DNA of 64,000 bases from Bacteroidales bacterium (GTDB taxonomy: Bacteria > Bacteroidota > Bacteroidia > Bacteroidales > Bacteroidaceae), in the NCBI GenBank assembly GCA_004556745.1, contig SFFY01000003.1, forward strand, positions 25,996 to 89,995, written 5' to 3'. Positions 50,958 to 60,700 of this stretch are shown here, piece by piece. Under the pieces are notes generated by a model. The model saw only the letters and a list, made by a program, of their open reading frames with translations, searched no databases and was not told the origin of the DNA. The first letter of the stretch is position 1, and every line of letters starts with the position of its first letter. The position numbers and the translations under genes are program-made.

Positions 50958-53051
50958 CTACACCATTAAACTGACTTGCACCGAAATATCGTTTTTCCAC
51001 GCCGAGGCTATGCGGTCGGGGCCGCTGCTTTGTTCCGAACGGTTGAAATAGCGCAGGGAGGAAAGGCGCAGGGCGAGGGAGAGCCACGGGGCAGGGCGGT
51101 AGGCGGCGAGGGCTGTCCACTTCATGCCGTGGTAGAAAAAGGAGGAAAAGGCGGCGGCGTGGGGCAACTGCGGGTCGTAGGCATAGACGGCAGACGCGTA
51201 GTCGTCGGTGAAGAACACTGCGCCGAAGCCGCCCACGCGCCAATGCTTTCCCGCAGCATAAGCCCCGCGCAAGTAGCACAGCCAGCCAAAGGTGGCCGCT
51301 TCCGTTTGGCTCGCCGCAAGTGTGAGGTCCGCACCGCCGCGCACCTGCAACCTATCATCGGTGTAGCCGGCTTGCAGACGGGCGCGGTGCTTCTGCACAT
51401 ATTCCATATAAGGCTTGTGGCCCGAGATGTCGTATTGCCGGGTTTTGAAACGGTAACGCGCCAGCAGTTGCCAGTGCCTGCGGAACGTCCATTCGCCCTG
51501 CGCTTGCAGTTCCAATCCGTTGGAGGGTTGCGAGGCACGATATACGGGATGGGGAAAACGAAACAGGTCGATGTAGGCGGAATAAAGCCCCCGGCGACCG
51601 GCACGAAAGGCGGAGGAGAGCATCAGCCCCGTTTCGTTGGTCAAAGATGAGCCTTGCTGCAACGTTTGTCCGAGAAAACTGAAATAGCCGGGGCTGAAAT
51701 GCCTGATGTCTGCTTGCAGCGACCAGTCTTTCGGGTGGGCGAAGCGCACGATGTTGCGGGTGGCGATGTGCGCGGCGTGGTCGAGTGCCGTTTCGCCCTC
51801 GATGTGCCAACGCCCGAAGCGGGCGGCGTAGTCGAGCGAGGCATTGCCGCAGGTCGTTCCCCGAAAGGCGTCTGCCGTGTAAGGGCGCAGTTCGGGACTG
51901 TAAGGCAGGGCGAAGTGCGTCATTGCGCCGTTGAGGCTCACTTGGAAGCGGTCGTGCCGAAACCCCACGCTGCCGCCCGCGCCGAGGCTGCGCAGATTGC
52001 GCTCGCGCTCCATTTCGCGGATCGTGCGGTGCAGGCCGGTGGTGAGGATGCTGCGCACCGTGTCGCCGTCGAGCCGGGCATCGAGGTGGCGCAGGGAGGC
52101 AAACGCCGTGGCGTGCCAATGCCCGTTCTGATAACTGAGGCCTGCGCCACGCAGGAAGCGACATTCTTCGGCCGAGGTGTGCGGCCGCAAGTTGTGCGGC
52201 AGTGCCGGCTGATTGCCTGCCGCCATGGAGCGCGTGGCATAAAGCGCATTGCCGGCCGTAAGTCCCAGACCGAACCGCGCTTCATAGTCTCCCACATAGC
52301 AGGTCAGCCCTTTGATGCCGCCTATCTCGGCATAGCCCGACAGGTAGTCGTAGGGGCGATTGCCCAAGCGGGCGAACGGCTCGCCGCCGTCCTTGTCGGC
52401 GGTCAGTCCGAGGCGCAGCAGTCCTTTGGCCTCATAGCGGTAGCGCAGCACATTGCGCATATTGTTGCCCCAATATACAGAGTTGGGATTTTTGTCATAT
52501 TGCGCCCGGTCGATAGGTTTGTATGCGTCGCGCTTGTAAAGCGGCACGTCCAAACGGGTTTCGAGCGCGTGCTTGCCGTCTTTGAGTCTCTGCCACAGCG
52601 AGCGCGGCTCACCAGCGGGCGGTGTGCAGGTGGCGAAGAGGTGGAAGAAGTGGCGCGTGTCGAAATGCCAGCCCGGCACGAACATCAGTTCACCCAGCGA
52701 GCGCAGTCCGCCTTTCCGTTCGCGGTAGGCGAGGAGGGAGTCGGCTTGTGCTTCGGTCACGAAAGGGAGTTGTAGGAGTTGTGCGCGCGTGGCGGCGTTT
52801 ACGTCAAGCGGGGCGCGGTGCAGTTCTTCAAACAGTGCGATTTGCTCCTCCGTTTCTGCCTCTTCGCCGTTGCCGTTCAGGTAGTTGTCGATGAAGTCCG
52901 CCCACGTGAGGCTGTCGCCGTCCGTGATGTTTTGGGCAAAAATACTGCCGCCCGGGAATAATGGCTGCAAAAGGAATATACTCGCGGCAATCGTAGCGAG
53001 ATAAAGGCGTTTTGCTGGTAGAATGCGCTTTATGATTAAGGCGGGAAACAT
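50958..53051 (-). CDS. helix-hairpin-helix outer-membrane protein
   Basis: The protein has 697 residues. A signal peptide (LYLATIAASIFLLQPLF) leads to a helix-hairpin-helix segment (LDVNAATRAQLLQLPFVTEAQADSLLAYRERKGGLRSLGEL, here given in parts) at about residues 78-120. The rest is a large beta-barrel with many aromatic strands (GLTCYVGDYEARFGLGLTAG, VYRASQPSNGLELQAQ) and ends with hydrophobic strand VQVSLMV. ComEA-like HhH domains bind DNA, and this HhH-plus-barrel arrangement is common in Bacteroidota. A role in DNA uptake has been suggested by the HhH domain, but it is inference. Confidence 0.84.
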   Translation of the reverse strand: MFPALIIKRILPAKRLYLATIAASIFLLQPLFPGGSIFAQNITDGDSLTWADFIDNYLNGNGEEAETEEQIALFEELHRAPLDVNAATRAQLLQLPFVTEAQADSLLAYRERKGGLRSLGELMFVPGWHFDTRHFFHLFATCTPPAGEPRSLWQRLKDGKHALETRLDVPLYKRDAYKPIDRAQYDKNPNSVYWGNNMRNVLRYRYEAKGLLRLGLTADKDGGEPFARLGNRPYDYLSGYAEIGGIKGLTCYVGDYEARFGLGLTAGNALYATRSMAAGNQPALPHNLRPHTSAEECRFLRGAGLSYQNGHWHATAFASLRHLDARLDGDTVRSILTTGLHRTIREMERERNLRSLGAGGSVGFRHDRFQVSLNGAMTHFALPYSPELRPYTADAFRGTTCGNASLDYAARFGRWHIEGETALDHAAHIATRNIVRFAHPKDWSLQADIRHFSPGYFSFLGQTLQQGSSLTNETGLMLSSAFRAGRRGLYSAYIDLFRFPHPVYRASQPSNGLELQAQGEWTFRRHWQLLARYRFKTRQYDISGHKPYMEYVQKHRARLQAGYTDDRLQVRGGADLTLAASQTEAATFGWLCYLRGAYAAGKHWRVGGFGAVFFTDDYASAVYAYDPQLPHAAAFSSFFYHGMKWTALAAYRPAPWLSLALRLSSLRYFNRSEQSSGPDRIASAWKNDISVQVSLMV

Positions 53052-53170
53052 CTACAAATAAATAGAGGCGCATTGATGAGCGCCTCTTATTGATAAAGGG
53101 TTGACGATGTTGCGACAGTTTAGGAAGCGTCGGGATTGTGGCGGCCTGAAAGGCCAGTTGCTGCCCATAG

Positions 53171-53392
53171 CCCAGGGCAACGCCCTGGGTGGAAGGGACG
53201 CATTGATAAAAGTGTCGCGCTCTGTAAGAGCAACATCCTTTATGAGGGGCAACGCCCCGCTGCATTGCGAGTTACGCGCCTTGGCGCGTGGCATTTTTGC
53301 GCCGATGCGCAAAAATGCCAATAGTCTTGCTTATTGCGCAGTCTACCCGGGGCGATGCCCCGGGCTGGGAGCAACAATTGGGCTTACAGCCC
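53171..53392. repeat. three-hairpin repeat, copy 2, with an extra CCCAGGGC hairpin
   Basis: The three hairpins of the copy at 40819 recur in order at 53290-53319, 53346-53364 (CCCGGGGCGATGCCCCGGG) and 53362-53392. Another related palindrome, CCCAGGGCAACGCCCTGGG, stands at 53171-53189. The region fills the 361-base gap between the HhH protein and coiled-coil lipoprotein genes. Confidence 0.82.
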
Positions 53393-53412
53393 GCCTCAAT
53401 TATCTTCCAGTC

Positions 53413-54300
53413 TTATTTTTCCAAATTAAGCGAACCGGAGCCAATCATCTGTCCGTCGGCAAAGATGTGGGCGCTGTAGCGTCCGGCACCGAGGAACTCG
53501 CTGACGGGCACGTACATCGTGATGCGTACTTCCTGCCCCGTGTATTCCACGTTCTTTGCGGCGGAATATTCGATGTTTTTGTTTTCGTAGGCAAAGGTGC
53601 CACTGGGATTTACTACCTGCTGGTTGGGCTTCATCATGCGCACATAAACCATGCGGTTGCCGGTTTCGGCCGTGACGTTGCGGGTAATGGTGAAGGAAAC
53701 GCTGAAGCGGCGTATGTCCTTGCTCTTGCGTGCTGCCTTGCCGTTGTTCTTGAGCGGTTCGATGCTTACGGCTGTGGCGTTGAGTTGTGCGGCAATGGCC
53801 ACCTTCTCCGAAAGACCGGCGTTGCGCTCGTTCAGACCCGATATCTCGCTCTTGGAGCGTGCGGCGTCGGCGAGAGCGGCGTCGCGCTCGCCCATCAGCG
53901 CTTGGTTGAGCTGTTGCAGCGAGTCTACCTGGCGGATATAGTCTTTGAGCACCTCGCGCACGGTGGCCAATTCCTTTTTCAGTCGGAGGATTTCGGCCGC
54001 GCTGGCGTTCTTCACGTTTTTCAGTTCTTTGAGCAGGCTTTCTGCGCGGCGTTGCTCCGCATCGAGGCGTGCCACGAGGCTGTCGTCGCGAATTGTTTTC
54101 TTCATCTCGCCATATTGCAGCGCAAACTCGGCGTACTGGTTTTCCATTTCCTGTTTGTCGAGTTCGGCAAGCTGGCGCAGTTCTTCAAGTTCCTTTTCTT
54201 TGTCTGCCAGTTTCTTGGAGTCGGAGTTGCAGCCCGTAAGCGTGACTCCCAAGCCCAAGGCGGAGAGGCAAAGCGCGGGTAATAGGCGGAGGTGTTTCAT
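53413..54300 (-). CDS. coiled-coil lipoprotein, unknown function
   Basis: Start ATG 54300 gives 295 residues with a signal and lipobox (LGVTLTGC). After the lipid Cys a long coiled coil runs from about residue 25 to 160 (KEKELEELRQLAELDKQEME, ILRLKKELATVREVLKDYIR). A beta-rich C-terminal domain follows (SVSFTITRNVTAETGNRMVY, RITMYVPVSEF). The layout suggests a periplasmic spacer protein bound to the membrane. I recognise no enzyme motif. It shares its orientation with the DUF975 gene, which ends 13 bases upstream. Confidence 0.78.
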   Translation of the reverse strand: MKHLRLLPALCLSALGLGVTLTGCNSDSKKLADKEKELEELRQLAELDKQEMENQYAEFALQYGEMKKTIRDDSLVARLDAEQRRAESLLKELKNVKNASAAEILRLKKELATVREVLKDYIRQVDSLQQLNQALMGERDAALADAARSKSEISGLNERNAGLSEKVAIAAQLNATAVSIEPLKNNGKAARKSKDIRRFSVSFTITRNVTAETGNRMVYVRMMKPNQQVVNPSGTFAYENKNIEYSAAKNVEYTGQEVRITMYVPVSEFLGAGRYSAHIFADGQMIGSGSLNLEK

Positions 54301-54313
54301 TATGATTTTGTGA

Positions 54314-54982
54314 TTATTGTTCAATAGAATTTTCTGCCTCATATTCGGCGCGCGCATCTTCGTAGAAAGCGGCAAAGGAGGCATTCATGTAAGGCAAGAG
54401 CCACAGGAAACCGATACCGAAGGTCAAGACGCTGAGAATGCCCCAGCCGATAAAGCTAAGGTAGAGGCAGAAGAGTTTCCAGCGGCGGCCTTGCATGATT
54501 TCGCTACTGCGGGCAATGGCTTGCTTGGCGGTAAGTTCCGGCTCGTCCAAAAGAATGTAGGGCGTAAGGGCATAAGAAAATGCCTTCATGATGCCCGGAA
54601 TGATGAGCAGCAAAGCCCACAGGAACGTGAAGAGGTTCACGAGGAAAAGGGCGCAGAATACGCGTACGTAGCGGCCTCTGCGGAAACCATCGAAGAGATT
54701 TTCAATGTCCACGCTTTCTTCACGATGGTTGCGCAAGAGGCTCACCGTCAGTCCCCAGCCAAGCGGCAGGGCAAGCAGAGAAAGAACAACGGATATAGAA
54801 GACATGGATTCCGATGCCAGCATATTCTCGGGCGAAAGTACCTTGAGAAGGTCGCCTACGCTGCCAGGAATTTGCAGGATTGCCGAGATGACATACATTA
54901 GAAACGTCATGAGCACGAATGTGCCCCATTTGCCGTCCAACTGCTCGCGGGCTTGGGCGCGGAGTTCTGAATTGAGTAGCAT
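54314..54982 (-). CDS. DUF975-family membrane protein
   Basis: The protein has 222 residues. The N-terminal LLNSELRAQAREQLDGKWG is the recognisable DUF975 opening. Several membrane helices follow (FVLMTFLMYVISAILQI, VFCALFLVNLFTFLWALLLIIPGI, LSFIGWGILSVLTFGIGFLW). The stretch SYALTPYILLDEPELTAKQAI is a conserved family loop. The function of DUF975 proteins is unknown. It is followed 13 bases later by the coiled-coil lipoprotein gene, and the two probably form a small envelope operon. Confidence 0.9.
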   Translation of the reverse strand: MLLNSELRAQAREQLDGKWGTFVLMTFLMYVISAILQIPGSVGDLLKVLSPENMLASESMSSISVVLSLLALPLGWGLTVSLLRNHREESVDIENLFDGFRRGRYVRVFCALFLVNLFTFLWALLLIIPGIMKAFSYALTPYILLDEPELTAKQAIARSSEIMQGRRWKLFCLYLSFIGWGILSVLTFGIGFLWLLPYMNASFAAFYEDARAEYEAENSIEQ

Positions 54983-55029
54983 GATAAGGGGTGTTGGAAG
55001 GTTTTATAAAAGAAAATTATCTAAAATCC

Positions 55030-56055
55030 CTATTCAATAACCGTGATCCAGCCGTGGCGGTCAGGCTCGATGCCGTACTGGATGTTGCGAAGCGTGTTGT
55101 AGAGTTTTGTGGAAACGGGACCGGGCTTGCCGTCCTTGGCAATCACGTAACTATTGCCGTTTTCGAGGTCGTCAATCTTGCCAATGGGGCTGATAACGGC
55201 GGCCGTGCCGCATGCGCCTGCCTCTTCAAACGTGGCAAGTTCTTCTTCGGGAATAGGACGACACTCTACCTGCAAGCCTAAATCAAGGGCGATTTGCTGC
55301 AAACTCTTGTTGGTGATAGAGGGCAGGATTGAGGAAGATTTCGGCGTGATGTATTTGCCGTCTTTGATGCCGAAGAAATTGGCTGCGCCGCATTCGTCGA
55401 TATATTTCTTCTCTTTCGAGTCGAGGTAGAACTCGCAGGCGTAGCCGTTGTCGTGCGCCAGTTTGTTGGCGCGGAGGCTTGCGGCGTAGTTGCCGCCCAC
55501 CTTGAAGCGTCCCGTGCCGAGCGGTGCGGCGCGGTCGTATTCGCGCACGATGACATAGTTGTTCGTAGAAAATCCTCCCTTGAAGTAAGGGCCTACGGGC
55601 GTTACGAACATCAGCAGCAGGTATTCGTCGGCGGGTCTTACGCCCACCTGTGCGCCGGTGCCGATGAGCAGGGGACGCACGTAGAGCGCGGCGCCCGTTT
55701 CGTAGGGCGGAATGAAGCGTTCGTTGAGGAGAATGACGCGGCGCACCATTTCGCAGAACTTGTCCGTCGGCATTTCTGCCATGAGTATGCCTTGCGCTGT
55801 GTGCTGCATGCGGGCGGCGTTTTCCTCAATGCGGAAAGCACGGATTTTGCCGTCGGGACAGCGGTAGGCTTTCAGGCCTTCGAAGGCCTCTTGCCCGTAG
55901 TGAAGGCAGGTGGCTGCCATGTGGAGGTTGATGTATTCGGAGGAAGACGTTTCAATTTCGCCCCAAGAGCCGTTGCGGTAGTAGCAGCGCACGTTGTAGT
56001 CGGTGGGGATGTATCCGAAAGGCAGGTTTGCCCAGTCGATGTTTGGTTGTTGCAT
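55030..56055 (-). CDS. ilvE: branched-chain amino acid aminotransferase
   Basis: Start ATG 56055 gives 341 residues beginning MQQPNIDWANLPFGYIPTDY, typical of the family; the 20-codon upstream extension lies across the promoter. LHYGQEAFEGLKAYR is the N-terminal fold motif of fold-type IV aminotransferases. GGNYAASLRANKLAHDNGY holds the PLP-binding Lys. CGAANFFGIKDGK and EEAGACGTAAVISPIG are the other diagnostic blocks. The enzyme transfers amino groups between glutamate and Leu, Ile or Val, the last step in their synthesis. Confidence 0.96.
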   Translation of the reverse strand: MQQPNIDWANLPFGYIPTDYNVRCYYRNGSWGEIETSSSEYINLHMAATCLHYGQEAFEGLKAYRCPDGKIRAFRIEENAARMQHTAQGILMAEMPTDKFCEMVRRVILLNERFIPPYETGAALYVRPLLIGTGAQVGVRPADEYLLLMFVTPVGPYFKGGFSTNNYVIVREYDRAAPLGTGRFKVGGNYAASLRANKLAHDNGYACEFYLDSKEKKYIDECGAANFFGIKDGKYITPKSSSILPSITNKSLQQIALDLGLQVECRPIPEEELATFEEAGACGTAAVISPIGKIDDLENGNSYVIAKDGKPGPVSTKLYNTLRNIQYGIEPDRHGWITVIE

Positions 56056-56112
56056 TGTGATTTTGGTTGAAAAGTTTTTGCTTTGCGTGGTAAAACGCCA
56101 CTTTCTGCGCAG

Positions 56113-56120
56113 CAAATTTA
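56113..56120 (-). promoter_or_regulatory. -7 element TAAATTTG for ilvE
   Basis: TAAATTTG on the minus strand predicts a leader of about 54 bases before ATG 56055. No -33 TTTG is evident. Confidence 0.45.
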
Positions 56121-56247
56121 CGTATTTATTATATGGTGGGTTCTATAAATGAGTAAAATCTTATTAGTTTTTTGCTGGTTTTGCTGTTGGTTGACTAAGT
56201 ATAATCTATCTATAAACCCCTTAATGGAATGAGTATAAGTTTTTATA

Positions 56248-56617
56248 CAAAAACAGTAAAAACCGCTTGCTTCGTTTGAAGCCCAAGGGCTACGCCGCTG
56301 GTCTTAATGCCGAGTTTGAAAGCCTCATGGCTTTCGCTCGTCCTTAATCCCTGCGTCTGCGGTCGGTGCCCGACCGCTTCAAACGAAGCAAGCAAAAAAC
56401 AGGAAAAAGTGATCCATTGGTTTCTTTATTTTTTACATGAAAAAGCAGATGTCCACTTTTTTCTGTTTTTTGCTTGTCCTGTGTGGGCGGGCGGGAACCG
56501 ACCGCCGCCTAATTGGATAAAGCGCGAGACGAAAGTCGACAGACTTTCAGGCTCGCGCTTTATCCAATTAGGCAAGCCGATAGGCCCACACAGGACAAGC
56601 GGTTTTTATTGTTTTTG
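56248..56617. repeat. modular hairpin element copy II (order B then A)
   Basis: Outer arms (56248-56269 and 56596-56617) match those of copy I, with one mismatch to perfect pairing. The B module comes first (56266-56392; ends CTTGCTTCGTTTGAAGC / GCTTCAAACGAAGCAAG). The inner inverted repeat (56389-56410 with 56455-56476) encloses 44 bases. The A module comes last (56473-56599; ends CTTGTCCTGTGTGGGC / GCCCACACAGGACAAG). The interior of A is itself a long hairpin. It fills the gap between ilvE and the alkD-like gene. Confidence 0.92.
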
Positions 56618-56641
56618 TCTATATCATCCAACACGTTGTTT

Positions 56642-57409
56642 TTATTTCCTGTTCAGCCAATAGAGCCGCCGCGGCTCGCTCATCTTCTCGATGGCATAGC
56701 GGAGCGCGGTGCGGGGCAGGGCGCGGTAGTGCGTTTCAAGGTAGCCTTCAAGCACGTCCTCGTTTTTCTTCCATATTTCGCGCAGCATCCAGCCCACGGC
56801 CTTATGGATGAGGTCGTGCTTATGACCAATTAAGGCGGTGGCTATGCGCAGAGCGTCGTCAAACTGTCCGCAGCGAATGAGCATCCAGTTGGTCACCATT
56901 GCCACGCGCTGCTTCCAAAGGTTCGCGTCGGCGGCGAGTCGGTCGAGCAGACTGCGGTCGGGCATCGTGCCGTCGGGGAGGGGAAAGAGCAGATAGATAC
57001 CGAGGATTTTCGGGCACGACATATCCACGAGGTCCCAATTGTTCGCGCTTTCGAGATGTGCAAGATAGAAGTCGGCGATTGCTTTCCGCCTTTCGGCAAA
57101 TGCCGTGCGCGGCTGGCGGCGTGAGGGCGTGGCGGCTTTCATCTCCTCCACGAGGAGCAGCAGGCCGCAGAGGCGCGCTTCGTGCCACGGCGAGGCGAGG
57201 AGTTTCTCTATTTCCGTCAACGGCGTTTTGAGGCGTGCCATGTTCACCACGCTCCTCGTTTGCGGGCATTTGATGCCGAGAAATTGGTCGCCGTGGCCAT
57301 ATTCCCCTTTCCCGGTCTTGAAGAACTTCATCAATATATCTCTTTGCTTCTTGTCGGCAAAGAGCATCAGGGCTTCCGTGATGTCGGCGGCGTTGTAGGT
57401 ATTGGGCAT
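56642..57409 (-). CDS. DNA alkylation repair protein, AlkD-like
   Basis: The protein has 255 residues made of HEAT-like helical repeats. MKFFKTGKGEYGHGDQFLGI is the strongly conserved family opening. SANNWDLVDMSCPKILGIYL contains the Trp-Asp pair that places the damaged base in AlkD. KHDLIHKAVGWMLREIWKKN is another conserved block. AlkD removes positively charged alkylated bases such as N3-methyladenine and N7-methylguanine. The end of the gene lies against modular element copy II. Confidence 0.93.
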   Translation of the reverse strand: MPNTYNAADITEALMLFADKKQRDILMKFFKTGKGEYGHGDQFLGIKCPQTRSVVNMARLKTPLTEIEKLLASPWHEARLCGLLLLVEEMKAATPSRRQPRTAFAERRKAIADFYLAHLESANNWDLVDMSCPKILGIYLLFPLPDGTMPDRSLLDRLAADANLWKQRVAMVTNWMLIRCGQFDDALRIATALIGHKHDLIHKAVGWMLREIWKKNEDVLEGYLETHYRALPRTALRYAIEKMSEPRRLYWLNRK

Positions 57410-57526
57410 AAGTTGAATTAGGATAAGTAGGGACGTACTGCTTACGCACGTAATTTAATCATAGATAAATAAGCGTTGGCTTAATATGAAAACAACCACG
57501 TAGTATTTCAATTGACTATTTTTCTT

Positions 57527-57700
57527 GCCCACGAATTTCACGAATTTACACGAAACATTTTCAATGAATTAAATGGCGACCTGGTCGGTCGCACTAATCA
57601 CACGAATGCAATGCTTGAATTCGTGAAAATTCGTGCGACCGAGCAGGTCGCCTTTAATACACAGGACATAGATTCGTGTAAATTCGTGAAATTCGTGGGC
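57527..57700. repeat. nested inverted repeat of CACGAATT type
   Basis: A perfect 28-bp inverted repeat pairs 57527-57554 with 57673-57700 (repeating CACGAATTT). Inside it, GGCGACCTGGTCGGTCGCAC (57575-57594) pairs with 57633-57652 with one mismatch. The element lies in the 312-base gap between the alkD-like gene and the nuclease-helicase gene. Confidence 0.88.
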
Positions 57701-57721
57701 AAAAAATAATTTGCAATAAGT

Positions 57722-60700
57722 TCATTCAATCGGTTTGTTGGTGGGAGCGCATTCCGATGCCGCAATCAGTTCCTTATAGATTGCGCTGCCTTCCAGTATC
57801 TTCCTGTTCCCCACCATAAAGAATGCGCGGCGGGCGCGGGTGATGGCCACGTTGAGTTTGCGGTCGATGTCGGCGCCGCCTATGCGTTGCACCGATGAAA
57901 GCACGTCCAGTTGATACGGGCGCGAGATTGTGGTGGAGAAGATAATGAAATCGCGCTGGCTGCCCTGATAACATTCCACCGTGTCCACAGTAATTTGCTC
58001 CGCTCCGCGTATGCCCGCCTGCTGCAAACGTGAGCGCACGCAGGCAATCTGGCTGCGGAAGGGCACGATGATGCCCACACTTTCGGCGGGCTCTATCTCG
58101 CGGCCGTTTCTGCCGTAGAGCGCGATGAGTGCCTGCACCAGCCGCGCCACCATATCGGCCTCCGCCTCGTTCGCCTTATTGTTTTGCGGCGGCGCGTCGG
58201 GCACGATGTCTATAAACCCGAGGCGCGTGCTTGCGGCAAACTGCTCCAAGGGTTCTGCGCCCGGCGCGGGCAGTGCGGTCTCCTTTTGATGGGGTAGGGG
58301 CACGGGGCGCAGTTCGCCGCCGTAGAACTTGCGGTTCACGAAGTCGGCTATGTCGGGGTGCATGCGCCCTTGGCGGTTGAGCAGTCCCACGAACCGCCCG
58401 TCGCCGTTGCGCATTTGCAGGCGGTGCAGCCGTTCAAAGAGGCTGTCGGCCGTGTCGAGCAATCCGATGTCATTGAGTTGCGGGTCGCGCACCGCAGTCT
58501 GCGCCGCTGGCGAGAGCACCACGGCGGGCAGTTGCTTGTGGTCGCCGATAAGGATAAACTTCTCAATGGCGCATTCGTCGGTTTCCGTCTTGGCGCAAAG
58601 CAGTCCGAGGGCTTGGGGCTCCAATATCTGCGACGCCTCGTCGAAGAGGGCGCAGTCGAACTGCTTGAGGCGAAAGAGCTGCGGCGTGCCCGTCAGCGTG
58701 GTGAGCGTACCTATATATATATATGTATGGTCAATGATCGAGCGCACGGCGCGGCGGTTGGCGGCCGAGGTGGCGAGGTTGGAGAAGAGGCGGGGGCGAT
58801 AAGGTTCGGCGCAGGTCTGTTCCGCCCCGATGCGGATATAGGCGGCTTCGGGATATACTTTCGCCAGGTTTTCCAGCATACCGCATATCTCGTCCACGGC
58901 GCGGTTCGTGTAGGCCGTGAGCAAAAGGTTGCCGTGGCGCAAGAGACCGCGGCGGCGGTCCTCGATAAATTCCGTCACGAGGGCACGCAGTGCCACGTTC
59001 GTCTTGCCCGTGCCCGGCGGGCCTACGAGCAGGAAATAGTCCTTTGCCTGCCGCGCGCGCAGCAGCACGTCGGCGAGATGGGGAGGATAGGTGCCGTGCA
59101 ATTCGATTGCCGTGTCGGCCTGCGGCTGACGCTCTCCGAGCAGCAGGGCACGCCGATGCTCCGGCGCGGTGAGCAGGGAGAAGAGGTTGCGATAGGCCTG
59201 CGAGAAAGGAGCGTCGGAATAGTCGTGCTCCATTCGGAACGTGCTGTCCGGGGCAAAGAGCGAGGCGGGCTGTTCGTAGGGCAGGCGCAGCGTGAGCCGG
59301 TCGCCGCCGATGCTTTCTATGTAGCCGCGATAGAGTTGGCGCGTGGTGGCATTCGGTGTGCCCGCACCCCCTTCTTCGTAAAACAGCACCATTTCGCCCG
59401 GCGAAAAGTTGGCGCAGCCGCCGTCCACGCCTTCGGGCAGGCGCATCGCGATGCTTTCCACGCGCCCCGCCGCCTCCATCGGTTCGGGACGCAGACCGGC
59501 GAGCATATCTCCTGTGAGGCGTTTGGCAGCCTCGTCCACGCGCCACAACGCCGCAAAGGAGCGGTTGGAGTCTGGGCGATGGTCGTTGGTCTTTGCGCGA
59601 AACTGCTCGCGGGCAAGGAAGGTGAGGAAGCGGTCAAAATATTTTTTCGCCACGCCGCCGCGCTCCTGAATGGGGCGCACGATGTCGAGGATTTGAGGAC
59701 GGAGATATTGGTGGTAAAACTTATTGTCGAGACCGCGTTCATTGATATGCTCTTCGGTCAGAAGGCTCAGCACGTCGTCCACGCGCCCTTCTCGCAGGGC
59801 GCGTTCTAGGGCCATGATGCCGTTGCGCAGCACGATGCTCTCGCTCACCAGTCCGCCCGCCACGCGCTCGTTGAAGAGCATCGGGTAGCGCGTGTAGAGG
59901 AGAAATGCCTCCGTGTTGTTCCACGACAGGCGGAAGTTGCGGCGCAGCATCTCGCTATACAGCGTCATCTGCAACTTATGCTCCGCCCTCGGGCGTTGCG
60001 GACGGCCGGAAAACTCCTCGGCCTTGCCCGATTTCACTTCCACGAGCAGACGCATATCTTTGGACATCACGTCGAAGCGTCCGCGCAGGCCCAACTCTGG
60101 ACAGAGAAATGATGCCTCCACCAGCATGTCCTCGCGCCGCTGCCCCGTCTTGTCGGTGCAGAGACGGTTGCCCACGGTGGAGAACACGTTGGAAAACTGC
60201 TCTTTAAGGTTTTGGAAATAACTGGGCGCAAGTTCCTTTTCGAGCGCGGCGTAACTGAGTGCCGACTCCGCGAAATGCGTGCCTGCGGCGCGGCGATAGA
60301 TGCTTTCGAGCCGTGCGGCGTCGTCGGGCGCGCCGTCGTAGCGCAGGGCTTCTTCCATAAACTGGTTCGTGGCATTACCCAAGAGAATGGGCAGCGATAC
60401 GGGCGGCGGCGCGAAGCGCGAGAGCAGGAAACCCAGCGGCGAGTTGCCGTAGGGGCGCAGGCACGCGGCGAGGGCGGTGACGTCGATGAGATAGTCGGGC
60501 TCGAGCACAATCTCGCCGGCGACCAGTTTGCCGTCGGCGCCCTCCCTGATGTCGGAAACGCCCACGAAGTCGCCCTTGCGCACGTGCTGCATCATTGCTT
60601 CCGTTTTCGCGCGAAGGCAAGCGTTCTGCCCGTCTTCCGTGAGGCACGTGAGGCAGCCGCCCTCAATGTCGGTCACAATGCCGCGCAGGGCGGTGGCGGG

